Assembly: GCA_000230935.2 (NCBI GenBank)
Contig: AGIQ01000003.1
Span: forward strand, 744,001-808,000
Source of the DNA: Mycolicibacterium rhodesiae JS60
GTDB taxonomy: Bacteria > Actinomycetota > Actinomycetes > Mycobacteriales > Mycobacteriaceae
DNA: 64,000 nucleotides
Direction of reading: 5' to 3'
Under the pieces are notes generated by a model. The model was not told where the DNA came from. It worked only from the letters and a program-made list of their open reading frames with translations, and ran no database searches. Position 1 is the stretch's first letter. Each line of letters starts with the position of its first letter. Shown here in pieces: positions 43,159 through 52,557 of the stretch. A program made the position numbers and the translations under genes.

Positions 43159-44544
43159 ATGGGTCTGGACCTCACGCCGACGACGGCACAGCACGACCTG
43201 GCTCGCCGCACACACGAATTCGCCGAACACTGCATCCGCCCGGTTGCCGGCGAGTACGACCGACGCCAGGAATTCCCGTGGCCGGTTCTCGAAGAGGCGG
43301 CGGTCCGTGGCTTTTACAGTCCGCTGTTCTACCGGGACCTGATCGGTGACCCGACCGGCCTGTCGCTGCCGATGTTCATGGAGGAATTGTTCTGGGGTTG
43401 CGCCGGAATCGGTTTGGCGGTGGTGATGCCGGCGTTGGCGCTCGCGGCGATCGGTCAGGCCGCCACCCCGGAGCAGATGCTGACGTGGGCACCCGAATGT
43501 TTCGGCACGCCTGGCGATCTGAAGCTGGCCGCGTTGGCGATCTCCGAACCCGAGGGCGGTAGCGATGTCCGCAATCTGCGCACCCGCGCCCGCCGCGATG
43601 GCGACGACTGGGTCATCGACGGGCATAAGATGTGGATCGGCAACGGCGGCATAGCCAATGTGCACGTCGTCAACGCCGTCGTCGACGAGGAGCTGGGTCA
43701 CCGGGGACAGGCGCTGTTCGTGGTGCCCGGCGGCACACCGGGTTTGGAGCTGGTCCGCAAGCTCGACAAGCTTGGATGCCGGGCCTCCCACACGGCTGAG
43801 CTGAAGTTCGCCGGCGTGCGCATTCCCGGCGAGAATCTGCTCGGCGGGCCCGACAAGCTCGAGCACAAGCTCGCCAAGACGCGTGAAGCACTGGCCACGG
43901 GCGGTCGGCGTTCGGGTTCGGCGACGCTGGGCACGTTCGAACAGACCCGTCCGATGGTGGCCGCCCAGGCTCTCGGAATCGCCCGTGCTGCTTTGGAATA
44001 CATGACGACCTACGCGAATCGGCGGGAAGCGTTCGGCGCCCCGATCATCGACAACCAGGGCATCGCCTTCCCCCTGGCCGACCTGGCGACCGGTATCGAC
44101 GCGGCCCGCTTGCTCACCTGGCGCGCATCGTGGATGGCCGCCAACAGCGTGCCGTTCGAGCGGGGCGAAGGTTCGATGGCCAAGCTGGCCGCCAGCGAGA
44201 TCGCGGTGAAGACCACCGAGCGCGCCATCCAGACCATGGGCGGCTGGGGGTACATCACTGATCATCCCGTGGAGAAGTGGTACCGCGACGCCAAGTTGTA
44301 CACGATTTTCGAGGGCACCAGTGAGATCCAGCGCGTCGTGATCGCCTCGGCTCTCGGCGCCGCCGACGGCGGACCGCCCATGCACGTCGAGCTCGACCCG
44401 TCTGGCGGGCCGCTCAACCGTTGGTTCGGCCGCGGCACCCCTGCCCGCGGCCGGGTCGCCAACGCGGCGTTGGCCATGCGCGACCGCGTTCCCGAACCTG
44501 CGATGCGCATGGCGATGAAGATCCTTGCCCCACCGCGCCGCTGA
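43159..44544 (+). CDS. Acyl-CoA dehydrogenase
   Basis: A 461-residue flavoenzyme from the ATG at 43159, with GAAGGGA six bases upstream. FAD- and substrate-contacting segments are present: ALAISEPEGGSDVRNLRT, WVIDGHKMWIGNG, QTMGGWGYITDHPVEKWYRD and the IFEGTSEIQR segment with the catalytic Glu position. It oxidises acyl-CoA to the 2,3-enoyl-CoA in beta-oxidation-like metabolism. The chain is longer than usual by about 60 C-terminal residues (NRWFGRGTPARGR onward). It is 85 bp upstream of the wax-ester/TAG synthase, linking lipid oxidation and storage. Confidence 0.92.
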   Translation: MGLDLTPTTAQHDLARRTHEFAEHCIRPVAGEYDRRQEFPWPVLEEAAVRGFYSPLFYRDLIGDPTGLSLPMFMEELFWGCAGIGLAVVMPALALAAIGQAATPEQMLTWAPECFGTPGDLKLAALAISEPEGGSDVRNLRTRARRDGDDWVIDGHKMWIGNGGIANVHVVNAVVDEELGHRGQALFVVPGGTPGLELVRKLDKLGCRASHTAELKFAGVRIPGENLLGGPDKLEHKLAKTREALATGGRRSGSATLGTFEQTRPMVAAQALGIARAALEYMTTYANRREAFGAPIIDNQGIAFPLADLATGIDAARLLTWRASWMAANSVPFERGEGSMAKLAASEIAVKTTERAIQTMGGWGYITDHPVEKWYRDAKLYTIFEGTSEIQRVVIASALGAADGGPPMHVELDPSGGPLNRWFGRGTPARGRVANAALAMRDRVPEPAMRMAMKILAPPRR

Positions 44545-44629
44545 GGCCCGATATCCGGTGACTTCCGGCCCTGCTGCGGCCGTCGCCGAGCTGGGCACAC
44601 TGAACTGCAAGGTTACGGAAGGGTCGGCG

Positions 44630-46042
44630 ATGGCTGGGCAGCTCACGACATTGGACGCCGGATTCCTGCAGCTCGAGGACACCAACCCGCATGTCAGTCT
44701 CGCCATCGGTGGCGTAGCGGTGTTGGCCGGGCCGCCACCGGAATTCAGTGCGCTGCTGGACACCATCGGCACCCGTCTGCTGGCCAATCCACGAGCCACT
44801 CAGGTGTTGCGCACCCACCCGCTTGATCTGACGGCACCGGAATGGGCCGACGATCCGGCGTTCGACCTGACGCATCACGTGCGCCGCAGCGCACTTCCGA
44901 AACCCGGTGACGACGCGGCACTGTACGCCGAGGTCGCCACGATCATGGAGCGCAGACTGGATCGGGGGCGTCCGCTGTGGGAATGCTGGGTCATCGAGGG
45001 GTTGACCGAGGATCGCTGGGCACTGCTGATCAAGGTGCACCACGCACTGGCCGACGGGATCTCGGCAAGCAACCTGCTCAGTGGGCTCTGCGACGACACC
45101 GACGTCACTAGTTTCGCGACTGCCATCGGGGCCGCGAAGCACCCGCGTGCCGGTGCCGGGTTCCGACTTCCCAGCCTGAATCCCCTTGATTGGATCGGTG
45201 ATTCGCTGCGATTCTCGGTCGGGGCCGGCAAGGTGGCGCTGCGCGTGACGGGTGGAGCCGCCGAGCTCACCGCCGGCCTGCTGCACCCCGCAGCCCCGTC
45301 CGCACTCAATGGGCCCGTGGGCGACCTGCGCCGCTACGGCTCCGCGGTGGTGAAGCTGCGCGACGTGGAAGAGATCGCCCACACCTTGGGGACGACGGTC
45401 AACGATGTCGCGCTGGCCGCGGTCACCGACAGCTACCGGGCCGCACTGTTGCGCCGCGGCCTGAAACCGCGCCCGGACTCGCTGCGCACGCTGGTCCCGG
45501 TGTCGGTGCGCGCCCCGGATGCCATGGATGTTCCCGACAACCGGGTGTCACTGATGCTGCCGCTGCTGCCCGTCGACGTCGCCGACCCGTTGCACCGGCT
45601 GCGGGCCGTACACGAGCGGCTGACGGCGGCCAAGTCCAGCGGGCAGCGGCAGGCCGGCAGCATGATGCTGTGGGCGTCGAACCTGATTCCGTTCCCCGTG
45701 ACCGCGTGGACGGTCCGGCTGTTGTCGAGGCTGCCACAGCGATCGGTGGTCACCGTGGTGACCAATGTGCCCGGACCCCGCCAGCCGGTGACGATGATGG
45801 GACACAAGGTCCTTCGATTGCTGCCCATCCCGCCGATCGCCGCCGGCTTCCGCACCGGCATCGCCGTCTTCAGCTATGCCGACGAGCTGACGTTCGGGCT
45901 GCTGGTCGACTTCGACGCCGCTCCGGACGTGCACGAGCTCACCACCGGTATCGAGCGGGGGGTGCAGCGCCTGCACCGGCTGGCCAAGGCCAGCGGCCGC
46001 TCCCGGCGCAAGGGCGACCTACTGTTGCTGTCCAGCGGCTGA
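44630..46042 (+). CDS. Wax ester synthase/diacylglycerol acyltransferase
   Basis: A 470-residue WS/DGAT from the ATG at 44630, with GGAAGGG upstream. The catalytic HHxxxDG is KVHHALADG (H137, H138). Other family segments are DAGFLQLEDTNPHVSLAIGG, the central NDVALAAVTDSYR, VSVRAPDAMDVPDNRVSLM and the C-terminal NVPGPRQPV. It makes triacylglycerol or wax esters from acyl-CoA at the membrane face. Tgs1 and relatives belong to the DosR programme in M. tuberculosis; here it borders the DosR cluster, but I see no DosR box in front of it. It converges on the P-type ATPase with a 2-bp gap. Confidence 0.93.
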   Translation: MAGQLTTLDAGFLQLEDTNPHVSLAIGGVAVLAGPPPEFSALLDTIGTRLLANPRATQVLRTHPLDLTAPEWADDPAFDLTHHVRRSALPKPGDDAALYAEVATIMERRLDRGRPLWECWVIEGLTEDRWALLIKVHHALADGISASNLLSGLCDDTDVTSFATAIGAAKHPRAGAGFRLPSLNPLDWIGDSLRFSVGAGKVALRVTGGAAELTAGLLHPAAPSALNGPVGDLRRYGSAVVKLRDVEEIAHTLGTTVNDVALAAVTDSYRAALLRRGLKPRPDSLRTLVPVSVRAPDAMDVPDNRVSLMLPLLPVDVADPLHRLRAVHERLTAAKSSGQRQAGSMMLWASNLIPFPVTAWTVRLLSRLPQRSVVTVVTNVPGPRQPVTMMGHKVLRLLPIPPIAAGFRTGIAVFSYADELTFGLLVDFDAAPDVHELTTGIERGVQRLHRLAKASGRSRRKGDLLLLSSG

Positions 46043-46044
46043 CC

Positions 46045-48669
46045 TCAGCGCTGCCGTAGCCGGCCGCTGTGACTGAAACGTGCTGCGCGCCGTCCAATTC
46101 GGTGTTCGATACCCCGGGTCCGCAGCGGCCCGGTCAGATGCATCGGTTCGGCGTAGAACACCATTTTGGTGATCTCCACCAGCACCAGGTATGCCACGGT
46201 GAGTAGGACCAACGCGCCGTAGAACTGCCACGGCAGCGGGGTGAACCCGAGTGGGCGGGCGAGCGGAGAAATCGTCAACACGAATCCGATCGCGATGACC
46301 GCGAAGGTCGCCACCGTCAGCACACCACCGGGCCGGCTGCGCAGAAACGGCACCCTGCGGGTGCGGATCGCGAAGATGATGAGGGTTTGGGTGGCCAGCG
46401 ACTCGACGAACCAGCCGGTACGGAATTCCGTTGGCCCGGCGTGTAATACACCGAGCATCAGCCCGAACGTCACGAAATCGAACAGCGAGCTGATCGGCCC
46501 GAAGGTCAGCATGAACCGCCGGATGAAGGCGATGTTCCAGTGCGACGGCGCATGCAGCTGCTCCTCGTCGACCCGGTCGGTCGGGATGGCCAGCTGCGAG
46601 GAGTCGTACAGCAGGTTGTTGAGCAGGATCTGGCTGGGCAGCATCGGCAGGAACGTCAGCACCGCCGATGCCGCCGCAGCCGAGAACATGTTGCCGAAGT
46701 TGCTCGACGTACCCATCAGCACGTACTTGATGGTGTTGGCGAAGATACGCCGGCCTTCGGCCACACCGGTGGCCAGCACACCGAGGTCCTTCTCCAGCAG
46801 CACCACATCTGCGGCGTCCTTGGCGACATCAGTGGCCGTGTCGACGGAGATTCCCACGTCGGCGGAGTGCAGAGCCAGCGCATCGTTGACACCGTCGCCG
46901 AGGAAGCCCACCGACCGCCCGGTGCGGCGCAGCACGGTGATCAGCCGCGCCTTCTGTTCGGGCGAAATCCGGGCGAACACGCTCGCGTTCTGGGCGGCGG
47001 CTTCGAAAGCGGCGTCGTCGAGCTCAGCCAGTTCGGTCCCGGTGACCACTCCCTTGGATGGTAAACCCAGGTCGGCGCAGACCTTTTCGGCCACCTGCGC
47101 GTTGTCCCCGGTCGCGACTTTCACCTCGATGCCGAGCTCGGCCAGCCGGGTCAGCGAGTCACGCGCGGCTTGTTTGGGCGGGTCGGCGAACACCAGAAAG
47201 CCGTCCAGGGTCAGACCGGTCTCGTCGACGGCGGTGATGGTGGACAGTTCCGGAGCCGGTCTGCTGGCCACCGCGACCACCCGCCGTCCCTGTCCGAACA
47301 GCCGGTCCAGTAACGGCTCGACATCGCCGGGCACCACCGCGCAATGGGTGAGTACCTGCTCGGGCGCGCCCTTGACGATCAGCAGCCGGCCATCTGCGTC
47401 GTCGATGAGCGCCGAGGTGGCGCGGCGGGTGTGATCGAACGGCAGCTCGCCGATGCGACGAGCGCCCCGGGTGACCACCCGGCGGCCGTCATCGCTGTCC
47501 CACAAAGCGGCATCGAGCTCGTTGGCGCTGGTCCCGCCACACTCCGGGTCGACATCGGTGGCCAGCAATCCCTTCCGCAGCACCGTCGCCGCGGTGACCC
47601 CGGACATGTCGACGGCTTCGATGAGCGTGATGCGCCCCTCGGTCAGGGTGCCGGTCTTGTCGGTGATCAGGATGTCGATGTCCCCGAGGTCTTCGATGCA
47701 CACCAATCGCTTGACCAGAACCTTGAGCCGGGCCAGCCGCCGCGATCCGGTGGCCAGGCTGGTGCTGACGACCGCGGGCAGCAGCTGCGGGGTGATGCCG
47801 ACCGCGATGGCGAGCGCGAACAGCACCGAATCGATGACCGGACGACGCAGTAGCAGGTTGGTGGCCAGGATCATCACGGTCAGCGTGATCGCCACCCGCA
47901 GAAGCAGATACGAGAACCGCCGCAGCCCGGCCTGGAAGTCGGTCTCGGGCTGCCGCTCCCCCAGTCCGGCCGCGATCTTGCCGAATTGCGCGTCCAGACC
48001 GGTGGCGTACACCACGGCTGTCGCATCACCGGCGCTGACGACGGTCCCCATGAAGGCCAGGTCCACGCATTCCGCCAGTGACGGATCGGGAGCTGTTGGT
48101 GTCGTGGACTTCTCGGTTGCTGTGGACTCGCCGGTAAGGATGCTCTCGTTGCACTCCAGCCCGTTGACGGTGACCAGCCGCACGTCGGCGGGAACCAGCT
48201 CACCAAGAGCCAGTTGGATGACGTCACCCGGCACCAGCTCGTTGACGTCCAGCTTGACGTAGTGGCCGTCGCGGCGCACGAGCGCGTTGTGCCGCACACT
48301 CGAGTGCAGCGCGGCGGTGGCCCGTTCGGCGCGGTATTCGTTGAGGAAGCCCAACCCGATGCTGACGGCCAGGATCACCCCGATGATCACCGCCTGGGTG
48401 GAGTCGCCGAGGAAGAACGACAGCACCGCGGTGGCCGCCAACAGCGCCAGGACGGCATTGTTGAGTTGTCTGCGGAGTACCGCCCAGGCGCTGACCCGAT
48501 GGGTCCGAAGCGAATTGGGGCCGAACTTCGCCAGCCGCGCCACCGCCTCGGAACTCGTCAGCCCGTCCGTCGAGGTATCCACCCAGCCCAGCACATCGGC
48601 CAGCGGTGCGGCCGCGAGAGCCTCGGCCGTCAGGGCCGGCGAGTGTGCGTCAGTAACGCTTGCCGTCAC
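46045..48669 (-). CDS. Magnesium-type P-type ATPase (P3B)
   Basis: An 874-residue cation pump. Motifs: TGES in the actuator domain, phosphorylated D337 in DKTGTLTEG, KGAPEQVL for nucleotide, and GDGVNDALAL. The membrane segment NFGNMFSAAAAS-FLPMLPSQILLNNLLYD is typical of MgtA/MgtB-type magnesium importers. The start is a GTG at 48669, 20 bp inside the 3' end of the PEP synthase gene, so the two are translationally coupled. Ion specificity is by family resemblance. P-type ATPases also occur in the M. tuberculosis DosR regulon (CtpF). Confidence 0.9.
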   Translation of the reverse strand: MTASVTDAHSPALTAEALAAAPLADVLGWVDTSTDGLTSSEAVARLAKFGPNSLRTHRVSAWAVLRRQLNNAVLALLAATAVLSFFLGDSTQAVIIGVILAVSIGLGFLNEYRAERATAALHSSVRHNALVRRDGHYVKLDVNELVPGDVIQLALGELVPADVRLVTVNGLECNESILTGESTATEKSTTPTAPDPSLAECVDLAFMGTVVSAGDATAVVYATGLDAQFGKIAAGLGERQPETDFQAGLRRFSYLLLRVAITLTVMILATNLLLRRPVIDSVLFALAIAVGITPQLLPAVVSTSLATGSRRLARLKVLVKRLVCIEDLGDIDILITDKTGTLTEGRITLIEAVDMSGVTAATVLRKGLLATDVDPECGGTSANELDAALWDSDDGRRVVTRGARRIGELPFDHTRRATSALIDDADGRLLIVKGAPEQVLTHCAVVPGDVEPLLDRLFGQGRRVVAVASRPAPELSTITAVDETGLTLDGFLVFADPPKQAARDSLTRLAELGIEVKVATGDNAQVAEKVCADLGLPSKGVVTGTELAELDDAAFEAAAQNASVFARISPEQKARLITVLRRTGRSVGFLGDGVNDALALHSADVGISVDTATDVAKDAADVVLLEKDLGVLATGVAEGRRIFANTIKYVLMGTSSNFGNMFSAAAASAVLTFLPMLPSQILLNNLLYDSSQLAIPTDRVDEEQLHAPSHWNIAFIRRFMLTFGPISSLFDFVTFGLMLGVLHAGPTEFRTGWFVESLATQTLIIFAIRTRRVPFLRSRPGGVLTVATFAVIAIGFVLTISPLARPLGFTPLPWQFYGALVLLTVAYLVLVEITKMVFYAEPMHLTGPLRTRGIEHRIGRRAARFSHSGRLRQR

Positions 48670-50941
48670 CGGCCAGCGCCGATTCCAGGAGCAGACGGCG
48701 CTCGGCGGCCGCGACCGTACGGCGGGCGCGGTCGGCCGCGTCGGGATTCACTGAGATCGACGTGATACCCATCCGCACAAGATGTTCGGCGAAGGCAGGT
48801 TTGGTTGATGGCGCCTGACCGCACAGCGACGACGTTATCCCCAACCGGCGTGCGGTGGAAATGATGCGGCCGATCGCGTCCAGCACCGCGGCGTCGGACT
48901 CGTCGAACAACTCGGCACACAGATCCGAGTCACGGTCCACGCCGAGCATCAGCTGGGTCAGGTCGTTACTGCCGATCGACACCCCGTCGATACCCATGCC
49001 CACGTACTCGGGCAACCAGTGCACCACCGACGGCACCTCGGCCATCACCCAGCGATGCAGGCCACGCTGGCGGCCCAGTGGGCTGGCATCCACCAGCGAC
49101 AGGCACTCCTCGAGTTCCCATTTCGTCCGCACGAACGGAATCATCAAGTGCAGGTTGGGGTTTTCATCACGTACGCGGGCCAGCGCGCGCAACTCCAGTG
49201 CGAAGACATCGGGCTCCTTGACGTAGCGGTAGCAACCCCGATAGCCGATCATCGGGTTGTGCTCGACGGGCTCGAATGCCTCGCCGCCCTGCAGGCCGCG
49301 GAACTCGTTGGTGCGGAAGTCGGTTGCCCGGTAGACCACCGGGCGGGGCGCGAAGGCCGCCGCGATCCGCCCGACCGCGGCTGCCAGCGCATCGACCAGG
49401 CTTTCCTGCTCGCCCCTGGCAATCAGGTCGCGCGGATGCCGGTTGCGCAGGGCGTCGGTGAGGATGAACTCCGCCCGCAGCAACCCGACGCCGTCGACGT
49501 CCTGGGCCGCGACACGTTCGGCGCTGTCCGGCATCGCGAGGTTGACGTAGATCTTGGTGGCGGTCACTTCCGAAGATTGGGCGACGGCAACCACCGGCGC
49601 GGCGGCCGGCACGCTCTGGGCTCCGCCGGTTGTGCGGCCGGTGAGCACCCGGCCGTGGGTGCCGTCGACGGTGACGACCATGCCGTCTTTCAGATCGGCC
49701 GTCGCGGTCCGCGCGCCCACGATGCAGGGCACCCCCAGCTCGCGGGCGACGATGGCGGCGTGGCATGTCATCCCGCCGGTGTCGGTCACCAGCGCGCAGG
49801 CCCGGCGCATGGTCGGCAGCCAGTCCGGATTGGTCATCTGAGCCACCAGCACCTCGCCGTCCTGCAGGCGTGCACCGTCGGCGACATCGGTCAGCACACG
49901 TACGACCCCGGATGCCTCGCCGGGCACCGCGGGCAGTCCTTGGGCGACGACGTCATGAGTCTCCGGAGCGGGTTTGCCCGCCCGGTGCAGCGTGGTGATC
50001 GGACGGGTCTGCACGATCCAGGTCTTGCCACCGGCGATCGCCCACTCGGTGTCCTGCGGGCAGCCGCTGTGCCGCTCACTTCTGACAGCGATGTCGGCGA
50101 TCACGCGCACCTCGTCATCGGAGAGCACCTGCGCCTGCCGGTCCTTCTCGGACAACTCGACGGTTTGGTCGCTGCCGTCGGCACCGCGGATGATCTTGAA
50201 CGACTTGTATCCGATTCGCCGCGACAGAATTTCACCGGTCTCCTTCGACACCACGTAGGTGTCAGGTTCCACCGAGCCGGACACCACGACTTCACCCTGG
50301 CCGAAGGCTCCCTCGATGACCACCCGGTCCTCGGCGTCGGTGGTCGGGTCGGCGGTGAACGCCACTCCGGCCCGCTCCGAGGCGATCATGGTCTGCACGA
50401 CGACCGCCATCGCCGGGTCCGTGGTGAATCCGCGGCTGGCGCGATAGGCGACAACCCGGGGAGCGAACAGCGAGGCCCAGCAGTTTTGGACCGCGTCGAG
50501 CAGTTCGTCCTCACCGCTGATGTTGGTGAAGGTGGCGTTCATGCCCGCGAACGATGCGTCGGCGCCGTCTTCCCCGGTGGCCGAGGAGCGCACCGCCACA
50601 ATGGTGTCCGAGCCCAGCCGGCGATAGGCGGCCAGCACGCTCTCGCGGACATCGTCGGCCATGCCCGCCTTCTGCACCAAAGTCTGCATCTGCCGGCACA
50701 CCTCGGTCAGCCGGTCGGTGTCACCGACGAACGTCATGGCCTCGCGGTGTACGGCATTGAGCTCGTCGGCCACACCGGCGGCCTGTGTCGAAGCCAGGTA
50801 ACAGTCGCGGAGCAACACGAACCCGGGGGGCACCGGCAGTCCCGCGGACACCATCTCGCCCATGTTGGCGCCCTTGCCGCCGGCCTCCTCTGCGTCGCTC
50901 ATTCTCAGCGCGGCGATGTCCTCGACGTAGTGGCTCGGCAT
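48650..50941 (-). CDS. ppsA: Phosphoenolpyruvate synthase
   Basis: A 763-residue PEP synthase from the ATG at 50941 (MPSHYVEDIAALRMSDAEE). The ATP-grasp domain opens with AGGKGANMGEM. The swivelling phosphohistidine domain has GGMTCHAAIVARELG with H394. The C-terminal barrel carries GVGLLRAEFIL and GSNDLTQLMLG. It converts pyruvate and ATP to PEP, AMP and phosphate for gluconeogenesis. It lies 26 bp after the Rv2004c-like gene and overlaps the P-type ATPase by 20 bp, forming a three-gene operon under a DosR box at 52484. The frame continues upstream over unrelated sequence. Confidence 0.93.
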   Translation of the reverse strand: MPSHYVEDIAALRMSDAEEAGGKGANMGEMVSAGLPVPPGFVLLRDCYLASTQAAGVADELNAVHREAMTFVGDTDRLTEVCRQMQTLVQKAGMADDVRESVLAAYRRLGSDTIVAVRSSATGEDGADASFAGMNATFTNISGEDELLDAVQNCWASLFAPRVVAYRASRGFTTDPAMAVVVQTMIASERAGVAFTADPTTDAEDRVVIEGAFGQGEVVVSGSVEPDTYVVSKETGEILSRRIGYKSFKIIRGADGSDQTVELSEKDRQAQVLSDDEVRVIADIAVRSERHSGCPQDTEWAIAGGKTWIVQTRPITTLHRAGKPAPETHDVVAQGLPAVPGEASGVVRVLTDVADGARLQDGEVLVAQMTNPDWLPTMRRACALVTDTGGMTCHAAIVARELGVPCIVGARTATADLKDGMVVTVDGTHGRVLTGRTTGGAQSVPAAAPVVAVAQSSEVTATKIYVNLAMPDSAERVAAQDVDGVGLLRAEFILTDALRNRHPRDLIARGEQESLVDALAAAVGRIAAAFAPRPVVYRATDFRTNEFRGLQGGEAFEPVEHNPMIGYRGCYRYVKEPDVFALELRALARVRDENPNLHLMIPFVRTKWELEECLSLVDASPLGRQRGLHRWVMAEVPSVVHWLPEYVGMGIDGVSIGSNDLTQLMLGVDRDSDLCAELFDESDAAVLDAIGRIISTARRLGITSSLCGQAPSTKPAFAEHLVRMGITSISVNPDAADRARRTVAAAERRLLLESALAGDGKRY

Positions 50942-50967
50942 GTCAGGTCTCCTCGAACGGTGGTGGG

Positions 50968-52425
50968 TCAGATGCCCAGGATGCAGATTTCCCGGGCTTC
51001 GGCCACGGAATCGGCGTGCGGCCGGGTGGTGTCGAGGCGATGCGCACCTGCCCACACGCCCTCGTCCCGGTCGGCCAGGGCAGTGGTGATCTCCGGGGTC
51101 ACCTGAGATGCGGTCTCGGTGCGTCCGCGTACCCGGGCAACGGCAGCATCCAACGGTGCGGCGCAGGCGAACTCGAGCGGCACCGCCACGTTGTCGGCGG
51201 CCAGTTGCCGAGCCTGTTCGCGATGGCGCCGATCCTGCCACGTGCCGTCGAGGACGACGCTGCGGCCTTCGCACAGCACCAGGTGAGCCCGGCGAAGTAC
51301 ACCGCTGTAGACCGCGTCGATGTTCTCCGGCGTGTACAGACCTCCGTCGAGCGTTCCTGGCTCGCCGGTGATTTCACCCAGCCGAACCATCTCGGCACGG
51401 ACGTCGTCGGTGGAAATCACCTGTGCGCCAATCTCTTCGGCAAGCGAGCGGGCCAGCGTCGTCTTGCCCGTTCCCGGCCCGCCGCCGACCAGGATCAGGC
51501 GGACCGCGCCGGCGCGCAGATGATCGCGGGCGATCTCGAGATGACGCCGCGCATCCGCGGCGGCGCCGTCACACCCCTGGCTGTGACGCACGCAGTCGAC
51601 CTTAGCGCGCACGACCGCACGGTAGGCGATGTAGAAGTCCCGCAACGAGACCGGCGCGTCGTCATCGGCCAACTCGGTATACCTGCGCAGGAACAACGCG
51701 GCGAGGTCGCGACGGCCGAGAAATTCCAGATCCATGGCCAAGAACGCGGCATCGTCGATGACATCGACGTAGCGGAGATGGTCATCGAATTCCAGGCAGT
51801 CCAGCAGCGCCGGACCTTCCTCGAGACAGAAGATGTCGTCGGCCAGCAGATCAGCATGACCGTCGACCATCTTGCGCGCACCGATTCGCGTGGCGAACAG
51901 GACCGCGCGTCCGGCGATGAAATCGTTTGCCAGCCGGTCGATTTCCACCACAAGACCAGGGTCCACACCCGGGACCCCGCCGTCGGCATAGCGCTGCAGC
52001 TCGGTGAGATTCTCCTGCCAACGCGCGGTGATCGCGTCCACCCGGCCCTGCGCATCCACCTCACGGCCGCGGGAGGCCGACGCGTGGAAGCGGCAGAGCA
52101 CCAGCGCCACCGCGGACAGGTGATCGGCCACCGGCTCGCCGCCACGCACCATCGTCGACAACCGCAGCTCGTCGGGGTGGCGGACCATGACGATGACCGG
52201 CTCGGAATCACCGCCGGGCGCGTTGAAGTGGCCGACGCCCAGATAACTGTCGGGTGCCAGCCGGCTGTTGAGGGCGAGCTCGTGGGCGCAGGCCTGCTCA
52301 CGGCGTTCGCGGGTGGAGAAGTCGAGGAAATCGGTGACGACGGGTTTCTTGATCTTGTATGCCCGATCGCCCACCAAGAACACCATTCCGGTGTGGGTTT
52401 CAGCGATCTGTGGCTGGGATCCCAT
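50968..52425 (-). CDS. Phosphotransferase/P-loop kinase fusion (Rv2004c-like)
   Basis: A 485-residue protein from the ATG at 52425 (MGSQPQIAETHTGMVFLVGD). The N-terminal half resembles aminoglycoside phosphotransferase-like kinases: KIKKPVV lysine, VDGHADLLADDIF catalytic loop, CLEFDDHLRYVD metal Asp. The C-terminal half is a P-loop kinase: LVGGGPGTGKTTLA (about 313-326) and VVLDGTWQDRRHR. Rv2004c in M. tuberculosis has this architecture and is DosR-regulated; the substrate is unknown. First gene of the operon with ppsA and the P-type ATPase, with a DosR-box-like site 59 bp upstream. Confidence 0.88.
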   Translation of the reverse strand: MGSQPQIAETHTGMVFLVGDRAYKIKKPVVTDFLDFSTRERREQACAHELALNSRLAPDSYLGVGHFNAPGGDSEPVIVMVRHPDELRLSTMVRGGEPVADHLSAVALVLCRFHASASRGREVDAQGRVDAITARWQENLTELQRYADGGVPGVDPGLVVEIDRLANDFIAGRAVLFATRIGARKMVDGHADLLADDIFCLEEGPALLDCLEFDDHLRYVDVIDDAAFLAMDLEFLGRRDLAALFLRRYTELADDDAPVSLRDFYIAYRAVVRAKVDCVRHSQGCDGAAADARRHLEIARDHLRAGAVRLILVGGGPGTGKTTLARSLAEEIGAQVISTDDVRAEMVRLGEITGEPGTLDGGLYTPENIDAVYSGVLRRAHLVLCEGRSVVLDGTWQDRRHREQARQLAADNVAVPLEFACAAPLDAAVARVRGRTETASQVTPEITTALADRDEGVWAGAHRLDTTRPHADSVAEAREICILGI

Positions 52426-52483
52426 AGTCCGATCCTCGCCCCGCAGCCACCGTGGCCACAGCGGTCCTCCGGCCACAACTGAA

Positions 52484-52497
52484 GTGACTTCCGGCCC
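52484..52497. promoter_or_regulatory. DosR (DevR) box between the kinase and acg-like genes
   Basis: GTGACTTCCGGCCC fits the DosR core GGGACT-N-AGTCCC/GGGNCTTNNGNCCC pattern. It is 59 bp from the start of the kinase operon and 61 bp from the acg-like gene, so it can serve both directions. Confidence 0.6.
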
Positions 52498-52557
52498 CTG
52501 TCGCCGCGACCTCTCGCTCCTAGGCTTTATCCCAGGACAGAAAGCGGGTGATAGCCC

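Noticed and set aside
49019..51106. Long plus-strand frame opposite PEP synthase
   Set aside because: Antisense shadow; the minus-strand product has the complete PEP synthase motif set.
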